This document shows, one piece after another, positions 28,748-37,010 of a stretch of 64,000 nucleotides of DNA. The notes beneath the pieces are model-generated. The model was not told the origin of the DNA, ran no database searches, and worked only from the letters and a program-made list of their open reading frames with translations. The position numbers and the translations under genes are program-made. Positions within the stretch are counted from its first letter, which is position 1. Every line of letters starts with the position of its first letter. Source of the stretch: Opitutia bacterium UBA953 (GTDB taxonomy: Bacteria; Verrucomicrobiota; Verrucomicrobiia; Opitutales; UBA953); contig DBCR01000083.1 in the NCBI GenBank assembly GCA_002293125.1, forward strand, positions 1-64,000. Direction: 5' to 3'.

Positions 28748-29659
28748 ATGCGCTCCGCCCTCTTCCTTTTTGCCACCCTTTTCGCCCTCGCCGGCTTCGC
28801 CGTGGACGAGCCGAAGCCCGCGGTCGCAAAGAAAGCACCTAACTCAGGCAAAAGCGCCAACGTGCTGCCCGACAGCGTCGAGGGCGTGCCCGCCGAGGAA
28901 TATGCCAAGATCCGCCGTGCTTTGATGCTGTCTTACGGTAACGAAGCCATCTCGGCCGCCCGCCTTCGCCTGAACGAACTCAAGGAGCGCACGCGCTTCA
29001 CGAAAGGTCGCAACGAAGCCGAAGACCTTCGTCTCGATTTCGAAAAGGCCCGCGATGCGATGGTCAAGGCGACGATGGACTCCGTGCTGAAAATCGACGC
29101 CTCGATCAATAAGGACTCCCTGGTGTTCACGCTCAACGCCATCGAGGAAGCCACCAAGAAGCGCGGTCAGGAAGCGATGCAGCGGGCGCGCGAAAAAGAG
29201 GCGGCCGAGGCCAAGCTCGCCAAGAAGGATGCCCCGGAGGCGAAGCCCGAGACGACCGAAGCCAAGGTGGAAGAAAAGCCGATGACTCCGGCCCAACTGC
29301 TCGCCGACGTCGAAGGCGTCTCCGCCGAAGACATGACAAAATTCCGTATCGCCGCGTTCGTCGCCCAGAAGGATCCGACGGTGAAGGAACTAAAGGCCAA
29401 GCAGAACGAAATGCGCAAGGAGGCCGAATTCGCCTCCCCGGATGAGAAGAAGAACATGCGTAATGACTTCGAAGTCCTGATCGCAGATTTACGCAAAGCC
29501 CACCTCGCCGCCGTGAGCAAGGCCGACCCTTCCCTCTCCAAGGAGACCCTGGAGAAGATCATGGAGGCGGTTGAAGGTCGCGCGAAGGCCGCCGCCAAGA
29601 AGGGCTCCCAGGCGACCAAGACCCCGCTCAAGCCTTTCCCGTTCGGGGAGAAGAAGTGA
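28748..29659 (+). CDS. Secreted protein with two tandem family modules, paralogue family member 5
   Basis: The 303-residue protein has a signal peptide (MRSALFLFATLFALAGFAVD). Two copies of one ~95-residue helical module follow: copy A (~38-140) starts VEGVPAEEYAKIRRALM and closes KIDASINKDSLVFTLNAIEE; copy B (~183-285) starts VEGVSAEDMTKFRIAAF and closes KADPSLSKETLEKIMEAVE. A charged Glu/Ala/Lys linker, probably coiled coil, joins them. Single modules occur at 27450 and 29940. No known domain was recognised. The TPEQ/SAED start and all-helical nature recall Spy/CpxP-type periplasmic chaperones, but this is only a resemblance. Confidence 0.68.
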   Translation: MRSALFLFATLFALAGFAVDEPKPAVAKKAPNSGKSANVLPDSVEGVPAEEYAKIRRALMLSYGNEAISAARLRLNELKERTRFTKGRNEAEDLRLDFEKARDAMVKATMDSVLKIDASINKDSLVFTLNAIEEATKKRGQEAMQRAREKEAAEAKLAKKDAPEAKPETTEAKVEEKPMTPAQLLADVEGVSAEDMTKFRIAAFVAQKDPTVKELKAKQNEMRKEAEFASPDEKKNMRNDFEVLIADLRKAHLAAVSKADPSLSKETLEKIMEAVEGRAKAAAKKGSQATKTPLKPFPFGEKK

Positions 29660-29939
29660 AGCGCGGCGCCGAGCGCGCCGCGAGGGACAGGGGCAGGGAC
29701 AGGGCTAATTGATTGCCTCGGGTAGGGTCGGGAGCGCGTCACGACATAGCGTGCATCTAGGTAGGGCGGCCATTGCCATGGCCGCCGTTCGCCGAGGCAC
29801 GTGCTACCACCGGGCACAGTCTTTGGACCATTCGAGCTCCGTGCGCCCACGGACGTGATGGCAATCACGTCCCTACCTTAATTCCCCAACTTTCCCCCGT
29901 GCTCGGGGTTTTCTAAATAGCCTATCCCCCTCACCCCCT
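29660..29939. repeat. Intergenic GGTAGGG palindrome cluster
   Basis: A GC-rich hairpin without a T tract follows the stop (29662-29682, CGCGGCG/CGCCGCG). Palindromes lie at 29721-29749 (GGTAGGGTCGGGAGCGCGTC type), 29760-29793 (stem CGGCCAT/ATGGCCG, flank CCGTTCGCC) and, reversed, 29845-29877 (stem ACGTGAT/ATCACGT). The putative promoter of the next gene occupies 29888-29917. No gene is seen. Confidence 0.7.
29888..29917 (+). promoter_or_regulatory. Putative promoter, AACT-N17-TTTTCTAAA
   Basis: AACT at 29888-29891 is followed after 17 bases by TTTTCTAAA (29909-29917). CAACTTT with TCTAA is the closest of the set to ECF (RpoE-type) promoter boxes. The ATG is at 29940. Confidence 0.4.
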
Positions 29940-30506
29940 ATGAACAAGCTCTTCCCCATCCTTTTCGGCGTAGCCATCGGTTCCGCCGCGACTTACTTCG
30001 CCATGGACGCCAGGCCATCCGTCGCGAACGCGCCCAGCGGCGCCGAGAAGATCGCAGCTCCGAAGTCGGCGAGCAAGTTCGCCGGTAAGCCCACCAGCCC
30101 GAGCGGCGATGCTCCTGAGGCCGAAGCCCCGCGCAAATCCGGCGGTTCCAAGTTCGGCAGCAAGGGCGGCTTCCTCCCCGAGGAGATCGACGGCATCACG
30201 CCGGAACAGCTCGATAAGTGCAAAGCCGCGTTGATGAAATCCATGCAGGACGAAGACGTGAGGGCCGCACGCGCCAAGCAAGGCGAACTTTTCAAGGAAG
30301 CCCAATACGCCTCGGATGAAGACAAGAGGGGCATGGCCAAGCAGTTCGAGGAGATCCAGCTCGAGGTCCGTGCGGCCACCAAGGCCGCGATGATAGCGGC
30401 CGATGCTGATATCACCGATGACGTCGCCGATAAGGTCCTGGACGCTATCGAGGAGCGCATGAAACAGCGCCGCCAGCAGTTCCAGCAGAACGGCAAGAAG
30501 AAGTGA
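29940..30506 (+). CDS. Small exported helical protein, paralogue family member 6
   Basis: The 188-residue protein has an N-terminal hydrophobic anchor or signal (LFPILFGVAIGSAATYFAM) and a low-complexity Ala/Pro/Lys linker to ~residue 75. A full helical module then follows: EIDGITPEQLDKCKAALM, the Lys/Glu-rich ASDEDKRGMAKQFEEIQLEV, and AADADITDDVADKVLDAIEE. It ends in a Gln/Lys-rich tail (RRQQFQQNGKKK). It aligns by eye with copy B at 28748 across the whole module. Convergent with the LamG-like gene; the gap holds repeats. Confidence 0.65.
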   Translation: MNKLFPILFGVAIGSAATYFAMDARPSVANAPSGAEKIAAPKSASKFAGKPTSPSGDAPEAEAPRKSGGSKFGSKGGFLPEEIDGITPEQLDKCKAALMKSMQDEDVRAARAKQGELFKEAQYASDEDKRGMAKQFEEIQLEVRAATKAAMIAADADITDDVADKVLDAIEERMKQRRQQFQQNGKKK

Positions 30507-30768
30507 GACGCAGCAGAATAGATGACTGAGTCGATGACAGAGGACTGCATCGAGGACTGAATGAATTAGATGCACAGGGGTAATGGGTAGGGCTGACCAC
30601 CCTTGGTCAGCCGTGTACCGTCAGGCAGGGGCGCGACTGCGTCGCGTCCGTTCGCAGCCTCAGTCCAAGAGGAGGACGCGATAGTAATCACGTCCCTACC
30701 CGATACACGGCTGATCGAGGGCGATCAGCCCTACCCCAAGGCAGCTAAGTCGTGACGCGGTCCCGACC
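30507..30768. repeat. Convergent gap with five GGTAGGG palindromes and 12-bp repeats
   Basis: Two 12-base tandem units are at 30540-30563 (GAGGACTGCATC, GAGGACTGAATG). Palindromes are at 30586-30615 (stem CTGACCA/TGGTCAG), 30624-30655 (stem CGCGAC/GTCGCG), and reversed at 30674-30700, 30706-30735 (stem CTGATCG/CGATCAG) and 30750-30774. The last overlaps the stop codon of the next gene. No gene is seen. Confidence 0.72.
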
Positions 30769-31569
30769 CTACCTCACACCATCAAACGCAGCCTTCAGCT
30801 CCGCATCAGTAAGCGGACGGTTCCAAAGGAGGAAGCGGGCGACTTCACCATCGAAGGATTCCCAGCCCGGGTGCTGGATCGCGTCGCGTTCCTGGCCGAT
30901 CGCGAGCTTCGAGGCATCGGCCTGAGGGTTGATCGGAAAGCGCGCGGTCGCGCAGGCCTGGAGATCATTCACGAAGAATTCGGCGAGGACCTCGCCCTGC
31001 CCTGCGCCGAGACGGCCGGCGAGCACATGGAAGCGTCCCTCCTCCAGTTTCGGACCGACGAGCTTGGGGTTATTGACGTCGAAGCGCCCGAAGGTGAGCC
31101 CATTGCGGGCGCCCCACCAGACGGTGTTATCGTCGTCGAGGCAGCCCCAGAGGCCTTCGTACTTCTGGCCGTTGCGGAGGTTGCCGAAGAAGGAGTTCAC
31201 ATCCTTCAGGCCGACGCGCTGCGGGTAGACCTTGATCACCGCGACCCAGGTGCAACCGTCGCCGCGAATCAGTCCGTCGAAAGCCGTCTCATCATGACAG
31301 ACCAGTTCCTGCTGACGGAAGGAAAGCGCCGCGGGCGAACCCTTCACCGGCGTCGGCAGGCCGGAGGCAGCCTCAGCGCGGCCCTTCGGCTGGCCGACGA
31401 AATCACGGGCCGCGATTGGACCAGCCTGGCTCTTCCACGCGGTGACGCGACCTTGGGTGTCCACCGTGACTCCCTTCGTTGCGTCGAGATCGACCAAGAG
31501 GCCGGACGAAGGGATATCGCCGGCCAGGCAGGCGGAAGCACAGAGCGAAGCAATCAGGCGGAAGATCAT
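30769..31569 (-). CDS. Secreted LamG/ConA-like lectin-fold protein
   Basis: The 266-residue protein has a signal peptide (MIFRLIASLCASACLAG) and one concanavalin-like sandwich domain: SGLLVDLDATKGVTVDTQGR, RVTAWKSQAGPIAARDFVGQ, DGCTWVAVIKVYPQR, and the closing FDGEVARFLLWNRPLTDAEL, which is the usual end of LamG-like domains (a site for bonds of the newly folded edge strands). It likely binds a polysaccharide outside the cell. The stop codon TAG is formed by the GGTAGGG end of an intergenic palindrome (30750-30774), so the C-terminus may have been set by repeat insertion. Confidence 0.75.
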   Translation of the reverse strand: MIFRLIASLCASACLAGDIPSSGLLVDLDATKGVTVDTQGRVTAWKSQAGPIAARDFVGQPKGRAEAASGLPTPVKGSPAALSFRQQELVCHDETAFDGLIRGDGCTWVAVIKVYPQRVGLKDVNSFFGNLRNGQKYEGLWGCLDDDNTVWWGARNGLTFGRFDVNNPKLVGPKLEEGRFHVLAGRLGAGQGEVLAEFFVNDLQACATARFPINPQADASKLAIGQERDAIQHPGWESFDGEVARFLLWNRPLTDAELKAAFDGVR

Positions 31570-31717
31570 GGGGAGGACTGTATTGAGGGCGGAATCGAGG
31601 GCTGAATCGAGGTCTGAATGGATGATGCCTTGGGTAGGGTCGGGACCGCGTCACGACATAGTTGTATCGAGGTAGGTTTCGGCGTTTAGCGATAGGCGGT
31701 TGGAGAAAGACAACACA

Positions 31718-31916
31718 CCAAGGGGAGACCGGAGACCGGTTATCATTCTCGGGTCACAGGTCTCGGCTGCAGGTGCAGGTACGGGCTCAGGTTCAGGAAT
31801 CAGGGTCCGGGGCCCGAACCTGTACCTTCTGACCCGCACCTGGCTCCCGATCGCCGAGACCCGAGACCTGAAAATGTGTGACCCCGGCCAATCCTCCGGT
31901 CTCCGGTTTCCCTTTG
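31718..31916. mobile_element. MITE-like element with ~21-bp inverted ends
   Basis: The left end reads CCAAGGGGAGACCGGAGACC and the right end is its near-perfect inverted copy (CCGGTCTCCGGTTTCCCTTT). The ~155-base interior contains further inverted repeats of GGTCTCGG and CAGGTTCAGG type. Similar interiors with a right end occur at 14311-14475 and 37120-37232. No coding capacity. No clear target-site duplication was identified by eye. Confidence 0.55.
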
Positions 31917-31986
31917 CTGTTTTATCCTATCCGCTAACCGCCACCACCTGCCTTGGGTAGGGTTGACCACCCACCCCTTTTCCGCT

Positions 31987-32016
31987 GGAACTCTCCCATC
32001 CTACTGCCATCTAATA
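31987..32016 (+). promoter_or_regulatory. Putative promoter, GGAACT-N17-TCTAATA
   Basis: GGAACT (31987-31992) and TCTAATA (32010-32016) are separated by 17 bases and closely resemble the ECF-type pair GGAACTT/TCTAA. The ATG at 32022 is so close that the transcript would be almost leaderless. Confidence 0.4.
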
Positions 32017-32021
32017 CCCCC

Positions 32022-34388
32022 ATGTCCCCTCGCGTGCTCCCCTTCCTTGGACTGTCCCTGCTGGCTGCCGTCGTCGGCCGCGCCCAGTCCGCCGATACGG
32101 TCTTCGTCGAAGCCGAATCCCTCGCCTCTGCGGGCGGCTGGAAGCTCGACACCTCTTTCACGAACATCGTCGGCTCGCCTTACCTCCTGGCCCACGGTCT
32201 CGGCAAGCCGGTCGCCGATGCCACGGGCTCGGTCCGCATCGCTTCAGCCGGCGAATACCGCGTCTGGGTGCGCACCAAGGATTGGGTCGCCCACTGGAAC
32301 GCCCCTGGCACCCCGGGCCGCTTCCAGCTCATCGTCAACGGACAGCCCGTCGCCACTGAGTTCGGCACGAAAGGCGCCGAGTGGCATTGGCAAGCCGGCG
32401 GCAAGGTCACCCTGCCCGCGGGCGACGTGAAGATCGCCCTCCATGACCTCACCGGTTTCGCCGGTCGCGCCGACGCCATCCTCTTCAGCAAGGACGCTGC
32501 TTTCACCCCGCCCGAAGGCGAAGCGCTCGTCGCCGCCCGCTCGAAATGGAACAGCCCCAAAGGCACGGAAGACCAAGGTGAGTTCGACCTCGTCGTCGTC
32601 GGTGGCGGTTACGGCGGCCTCGGCGCGGCGCTCTCCGCGTCCCGTCAGTCGCTCAAGGTCGCCTTCATCCAGGACCGTTTCGTCCTCGGCGGCAACGGCA
32701 GCTCCGAGATCGGCGTCTGGGCCATGGGTGGCACCACCCGCGGCAAGTTCCCGCACCTCGGCGAGATCATCGAAGAAATCGGCGACCGCTCGCCCGACAG
32801 CCCCGGCCGCATCGATAGCTTTGGCGATGACCTCAAGGAAAAGGTCGTCCGCAACGAAAAGAACATCTCACTCTTCCTGGGGCACTTCGCCACCGGCGTG
32901 GTCATGGATGGCAACCGTATCGCCGCCGTGAAGGCCATCGACGTCAAGACCGGCCGCGAGAAGGTCTTCCGTGCGAAGTTCGTGGCCGACACCACCGGCC
33001 ACGGCTGGGTGGGTGCCTACGCCGGCGCGACCTTCCGCACCGAGCCCGACAAACGTATGGGGATGTCCAACATGTGGTTCTACCAAGATGCCGACCAAGC
33101 CTCAAGCTGGCCCGCCACCCCGTGGGCGCTACCGCTCGAGATGGGCGACTTCCCGCTCCTTCAGAAGTCCAAGTCCAAGATCGACGACAAGCCCTTCATG
33201 AAGGCAGAGTGGTTCTGGGAATCCGGCTTCGACAAGGACCCGATCAAGGACCTCGAGACCATCCGCGACTGGAACTTCCGCGCGATGTATGGCGCCTTCT
33301 CCGCCCTCAAGAACGGCCCCGATAAGGCTAAGTACGCGCTCTCCGACCTCAAGTGGGCCTCGCACGTCGGCGGCCCCCGCGAATCCCGCCTCTTCGACGG
33401 CGACATCATCCTGAACAAGGAAGACATCATCACCCGCCGCGACTTCGATGACGGCTGCGTGCCCACCACCTGGGACATCGACCTCCACTACGCCAAGGAA
33501 CAGTACGCCAAGAAGTTCCCGGATAATCCGTTCATCTCTCGCGCCGCGTTCGGCTACACCGACGCCAGCGGCAAGCAGGTGCACGCCGTCGATCGCCGCA
33601 ACGGCTACCCGCTGCCCTACCGCCTGTTCTACTCCAAGAACATCAACAACCTCTTCTTCGCCGGCCGCCACATCTCGGTCACCCACGAAGCCCTCGGTAC
33701 CGTCCGCGTCATGCGCACCATCGGCATGATGGGCGAAGTCGTCGGCAAGGCCGCCTACCTCGCTGTCCGCGAAAACACCGACCCGCGCGGCGTCTACCAG
33801 AAGCACCTGTCCGACCTCATCAAGCTCATGGAACAGCCCGGCCGCATGCGCCGCAGCGACCTGCGCGCAGACCTCTTCCTCGATACGTCGATTGCGGACT
33901 TCAAGGAACTGCCCACCGGCCGGATGAACCTCGACCTCACCAAGGGTACGCCCACCAAGCTCTCCCCTGACGACCTCAAGGCACTGGCCAAGCTCGGCGG
34001 CATCGTCGTCGACGACGCTCAGGCGAAGCTCGAAGGCAAGTGGACCCAAGGACACGGAATCGCGCACCTCGGCGCCGGCTATCACTACGCCTCCGGCAAC
34101 GGCAATCGGGCGACCTACACCTTCGAAGTGAAGGAAGCCGGCAAGTATGAGGTGCGCGGCCACTGGCAAGGGCACGAGAACCGCTCGGGCAACTCCTTGC
34201 TGACGATTAATCGTGACGGCGAAAAGCCCGTCACCTTACGCCTCAATCAGAAGGTCGGCGAAATCGAGCAGGCCAACAAACTTGGTAAGTTCCAATTCGC
34301 CGCTGGCACGCATACGATCGTCCTCTCGTCCGAAGGCGCCAAGGGCAACGTCCACGCCGACGCCTTCCAGCTCGTCCTCGCCGAGTAA
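32022..34388 (+). CDS. Secreted FAD-dependent oxidoreductase with flanking beta-sandwich domains
   Basis: The 788-residue protein begins with a Sec signal peptide (MSPRVLPFLGLSLLAAVVGRAQ; ATG at 32022). Residues ~24-165 form a beta-rich domain resembling golvesin/carbohydrate-binding modules. At ~188 the FAD-binding Rossmann motif appears (FDLVVVGGGYGGLGAALSAS), then VLGGNGSSEIGVWAMGG, VADTTGHGWVGAYAGA and NLFFAGRHISVTHEALGTVR, typical of the FAD_oxidored family. The C-terminus (~680-788) is a second golvesin-like sandwich. It probably oxidises or reduces an extracellular sugar-like substrate. The flavin-transfer fusion gene begins 3 bases later, so the two likely form one redox unit. Confidence 0.82.
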   Translation: MSPRVLPFLGLSLLAAVVGRAQSADTVFVEAESLASAGGWKLDTSFTNIVGSPYLLAHGLGKPVADATGSVRIASAGEYRVWVRTKDWVAHWNAPGTPGRFQLIVNGQPVATEFGTKGAEWHWQAGGKVTLPAGDVKIALHDLTGFAGRADAILFSKDAAFTPPEGEALVAARSKWNSPKGTEDQGEFDLVVVGGGYGGLGAALSASRQSLKVAFIQDRFVLGGNGSSEIGVWAMGGTTRGKFPHLGEIIEEIGDRSPDSPGRIDSFGDDLKEKVVRNEKNISLFLGHFATGVVMDGNRIAAVKAIDVKTGREKVFRAKFVADTTGHGWVGAYAGATFRTEPDKRMGMSNMWFYQDADQASSWPATPWALPLEMGDFPLLQKSKSKIDDKPFMKAEWFWESGFDKDPIKDLETIRDWNFRAMYGAFSALKNGPDKAKYALSDLKWASHVGGPRESRLFDGDIILNKEDIITRRDFDDGCVPTTWDIDLHYAKEQYAKKFPDNPFISRAAFGYTDASGKQVHAVDRRNGYPLPYRLFYSKNINNLFFAGRHISVTHEALGTVRVMRTIGMMGEVVGKAAYLAVRENTDPRGVYQKHLSDLIKLMEQPGRMRRSDLRADLFLDTSIADFKELPTGRMNLDLTKGTPTKLSPDDLKALAKLGGIVVDDAQAKLEGKWTQGHGIAHLGAGYHYASGNGNRATYTFEVKEAGKYEVRGHWQGHENRSGNSLLTINRDGEKPVTLRLNQKVGEIEQANKLGKFQFAAGTHTIVLSSEGAKGNVHADAFQLVLAE

Positions 34389-34391
34389 GCG

Positions 34392-37010
34392 ATGGCGTCG
34401 CCCCGCGTCAGCGCCTGGCTGGTCAAAGGCTGGCGTCTCGCGGCTTTGCTCCTCGCCGCCCTGCTCCTGCAGCGCACGACTCCCCTCACGGAGTCCGCGC
34501 TGACGCGCCTGGGACTCGATGACGCCAAGGCGTTCTTCCCCGGCGCCAAGCGCCTGAAGTCCGGCCCCAACCAGACGCTCCTCGTCCAAGACGAGTCCGG
34601 CGACCGCCTCGGGCGCCTGGTCACGACCTCCCCCGACGCCGACAGCATCCTGGGCTACGCCGGCCCGAGCAACGTGCTCGTGGCGCTCGACAACCAGGAG
34701 AAGATCGTCGGCACCCGCATCCTCTCGAGCGAAGACACGCCGGAGCACGTGGATACCTTGCGTGATAACGCCGCGTTCGAGAAAGCCTTCAAGGATTGGC
34801 GCCCCACGACGCAACCCACCCCGAAGCTCGAGGCCTACGCCGGCTCGACGCTCACCGCCTACGCGATCACCGAATCCATCCAGAAACGTCTCTCCGGCAA
34901 TTACGTCTCGCTGCGTTTTCCGACCGCGCTCTCGCTCAAGGAAATCCAGGGCTCCGGCTTCCCCGATGCGGCCAGCTTCGAGCCGAACATCCCGCGCCTG
35001 GGCTGGAACCTCGTGCGCGGGCCCAACCGCGCCCACCTCGGCTACGTCGTGCGTTCCTCGCCTTCCGCCGACGAAGTCGTCGGCTACGCCGGCCCGAGCG
35101 AGACGCTGATCGCCATCGAAGCCGACGGTCTCCGCCTGCGCGAAGTCAAACTGCGCACGACCTACGACACCGCGGAATACGTCAGCCGCATCCAGGAGCA
35201 GGAACCCGATCCGCAGGGGCGCACCTTCTTCAAGGACCTGACGAAGTGGACCACGCGCGAGTGGGCGGAGTTCGATTTCCGGAAAGGCGAACTCGACACG
35301 GTCTCCGGCGCGACGCTCACGAGTTACGGGATCGCCAAGGGATTACAGACGCGCTTCGCCGATGACGCGCACGGCGGCCAGCGCGCTAAGCAGGACACCC
35401 AGCAACGCCTCCGCACCGCGGCGCTCTGGTGCTTCCTCGTCGGCGCCCTGCTGATGACCTTCACGCCCCTGCACGGCCGCCCGGTGGTCCGTACCGTCTG
35501 GCAGATCCTGCTCGTCGGTGGCCTCGGCCTCTGGCTCGGCCAGCTGCTTTCGCTCTCCCTCTTCGCCGGGTGGGCCCGCCATGGTATCCCGTGGTCCCAG
35601 GCCCCGGCCCTCCTGATCCTCGGAGGCATCGCCCTCCTCGTCCCTTGGGGGTCTCGCCGCCAGGCCTATTGCCATCAGATCTGCCCTCATGGGGCGGCCC
35701 AGGAGCTCCTGGGAGGCCTTAAGCGCCTCCAGGTGGCCGTCCCCGCCCGTTGGCATGCATCGCTGAGCAAACTGCCTGCCATCGCCCTCGCCGGGGCCTT
35801 TCTGGCCGCCCTGGTATGGCCCCGCTGGAACATCGGACAAGTCGAGCCCTTCGACGCCTGGATCCTCGGGATCGGGGTCGCGATTCCCCTGACCTTGGCC
35901 GTGGTCGGCCTGCTCGCCTCGGTCGTCGTGCCGCAGGCTTATTGCAAATATGGCTGCCCGACCGGCGCCCTCTTCAAGTTCGTGCGCTCCGCCAACCAAG
36001 CCGAGACCTGGGGACGCCGCGACACATGGGCGGCCGTCGTCTTGGCGCTGGGCGCCGTCGTGGCCTTCTTCCCCCGCGCGGATTTCGCCGCGGAAGAAAC
36101 CCCCGAGTCCTCGGCACGGAAGGCGGTCACCGAATTACATGGTGCGGCCTTCGGGACGACTTGGACCGTCAAGGTGCGCGGGAGCGACGTCGACGCCGAG
36201 ATCCTCAAGCGCGAACTCGAGGCGGAATTCAAGCGCGTCGAGTTCTCGCTCTCGCATTGGCGCGAATCCTCCGCGACCGCCGACTTCAATCACCTCGAGT
36301 CCACCCAGCCCTTCGGCATCACCCAAGAACTCGCGGACGCCGTCGAGTTCGCCCTGAAACTGAGCGCTGCTTCCGGTGGGATGTACGACATCACCGTCGC
36401 ACCGCTGACAAATCTCTGGGGCTACGGCCCAGCCGGCAAACTGCCCGACCCCACGCCGGCGCAACTCCAGGCCGCGCTCGCCAAGGTAGGCTGGTCGAAG
36501 CTCAAGCTCGACAAGGAGAACCTCACGCTGGCCAAGAGCCATGAAGGATTGAACCTCGATCTTGGGTCCGTCTTGCAGGGCTACGCCGCCGACCGCGCAG
36601 CGAAGATCCTGCGTGGGCAGGGTCAACACGAGTTCCTCATCGAGGTCGGCGGCGAGATCCTCGCCGCAGGTTCGTGGCGCGTGGGCATCGAGGACCCCTT
36701 CAACCCCCGCGTCATGCTGGAGACCGTGCTGCTCTCCGATCGGGCGCTGAGCACCTCGGGCCTTTACCGCGCCAAGAAGCTCGCCGACGGCAAGCCCGTC
36801 TCGCACCTCCTCTCGCCCCGGACCGGACGTCCCGTTGCGCCTACGCTCGAGATGGCCGTCGTGACTCATGAGAGTTGCTTCCAGGCCGACGGTTGGTCGA
36901 CGGTCTTGATGGCCGCCGGATTCGAAGAAGCCAAGCGCATCGCCCAGCGCGAGAAGCTCGACGTCATGCTCGTCACGCCGGACAAGAAAGTGTGGCGGAG
37001 CGGGAAGTGA
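34392..37010 (+). CDS. FMN-binding x2 / NosR-NapH-type membrane / ApbE flavin-transferase fusion
   Basis: The 872-residue protein has an N-terminal membrane anchor (~15-27), then two FMN-binding domains. The first ends in A150-G-S-T153 (EAYAGSTLTAYAI), the second in S305-G-A-T308 (DTVSGATLTSYGI); the Thr of such motifs carries covalent FMN. About six membrane helices (341-561) include two cysteine motifs of the NosR/NapH type, C427-HQI-C431-P and C518-KYG-C522-P. From ~575 an ApbE domain follows: GAAFGTTWTVKV, GGMYDITVAPLTNLWGYG, LDLGSVLQGYAADRA, STSGLYRA, HLLSPRTGRPV, ADGWSTVLMAAG. ApbE attaches FMN from FAD to the SGAT Thr, so the protein may flavinylate itself. It likely moves electrons across the membrane for the adjacent FAD enzyme. 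Confidence 0.85.
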   Translation: MASPRVSAWLVKGWRLAALLLAALLLQRTTPLTESALTRLGLDDAKAFFPGAKRLKSGPNQTLLVQDESGDRLGRLVTTSPDADSILGYAGPSNVLVALDNQEKIVGTRILSSEDTPEHVDTLRDNAAFEKAFKDWRPTTQPTPKLEAYAGSTLTAYAITESIQKRLSGNYVSLRFPTALSLKEIQGSGFPDAASFEPNIPRLGWNLVRGPNRAHLGYVVRSSPSADEVVGYAGPSETLIAIEADGLRLREVKLRTTYDTAEYVSRIQEQEPDPQGRTFFKDLTKWTTREWAEFDFRKGELDTVSGATLTSYGIAKGLQTRFADDAHGGQRAKQDTQQRLRTAALWCFLVGALLMTFTPLHGRPVVRTVWQILLVGGLGLWLGQLLSLSLFAGWARHGIPWSQAPALLILGGIALLVPWGSRRQAYCHQICPHGAAQELLGGLKRLQVAVPARWHASLSKLPAIALAGAFLAALVWPRWNIGQVEPFDAWILGIGVAIPLTLAVVGLLASVVVPQAYCKYGCPTGALFKFVRSANQAETWGRRDTWAAVVLALGAVVAFFPRADFAAEETPESSARKAVTELHGAAFGTTWTVKVRGSDVDAEILKRELEAEFKRVEFSLSHWRESSATADFNHLESTQPFGITQELADAVEFALKLSAASGGMYDITVAPLTNLWGYGPAGKLPDPTPAQLQAALAKVGWSKLKLDKENLTLAKSHEGLNLDLGSVLQGYAADRAAKILRGQGQHEFLIEVGGEILAAGSWRVGIEDPFNPRVMLETVLLSDRALSTSGLYRAKKLADGKPVSHLLSPRTGRPVAPTLEMAVVTHESCFQADGWSTVLMAAGFEEAKRIAQREKLDVMLVTPDKKVWRSGK

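Larger units (their letters stand above)
31570..32021. repeat. Divergent gap with tandem repeats, palindromes and a complete MITE-like element
   Basis: No gene is seen. Four 12-base tandem units lie at 31573-31620. GGTAGGG palindromes are at 31633-31661 and, truncated, 31957-31973. A MITE-like element at 31718-31916 is listed separately. A putative promoter for the FAD oxidoreductase gene lies at 31987-32016. Confidence 0.7.
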
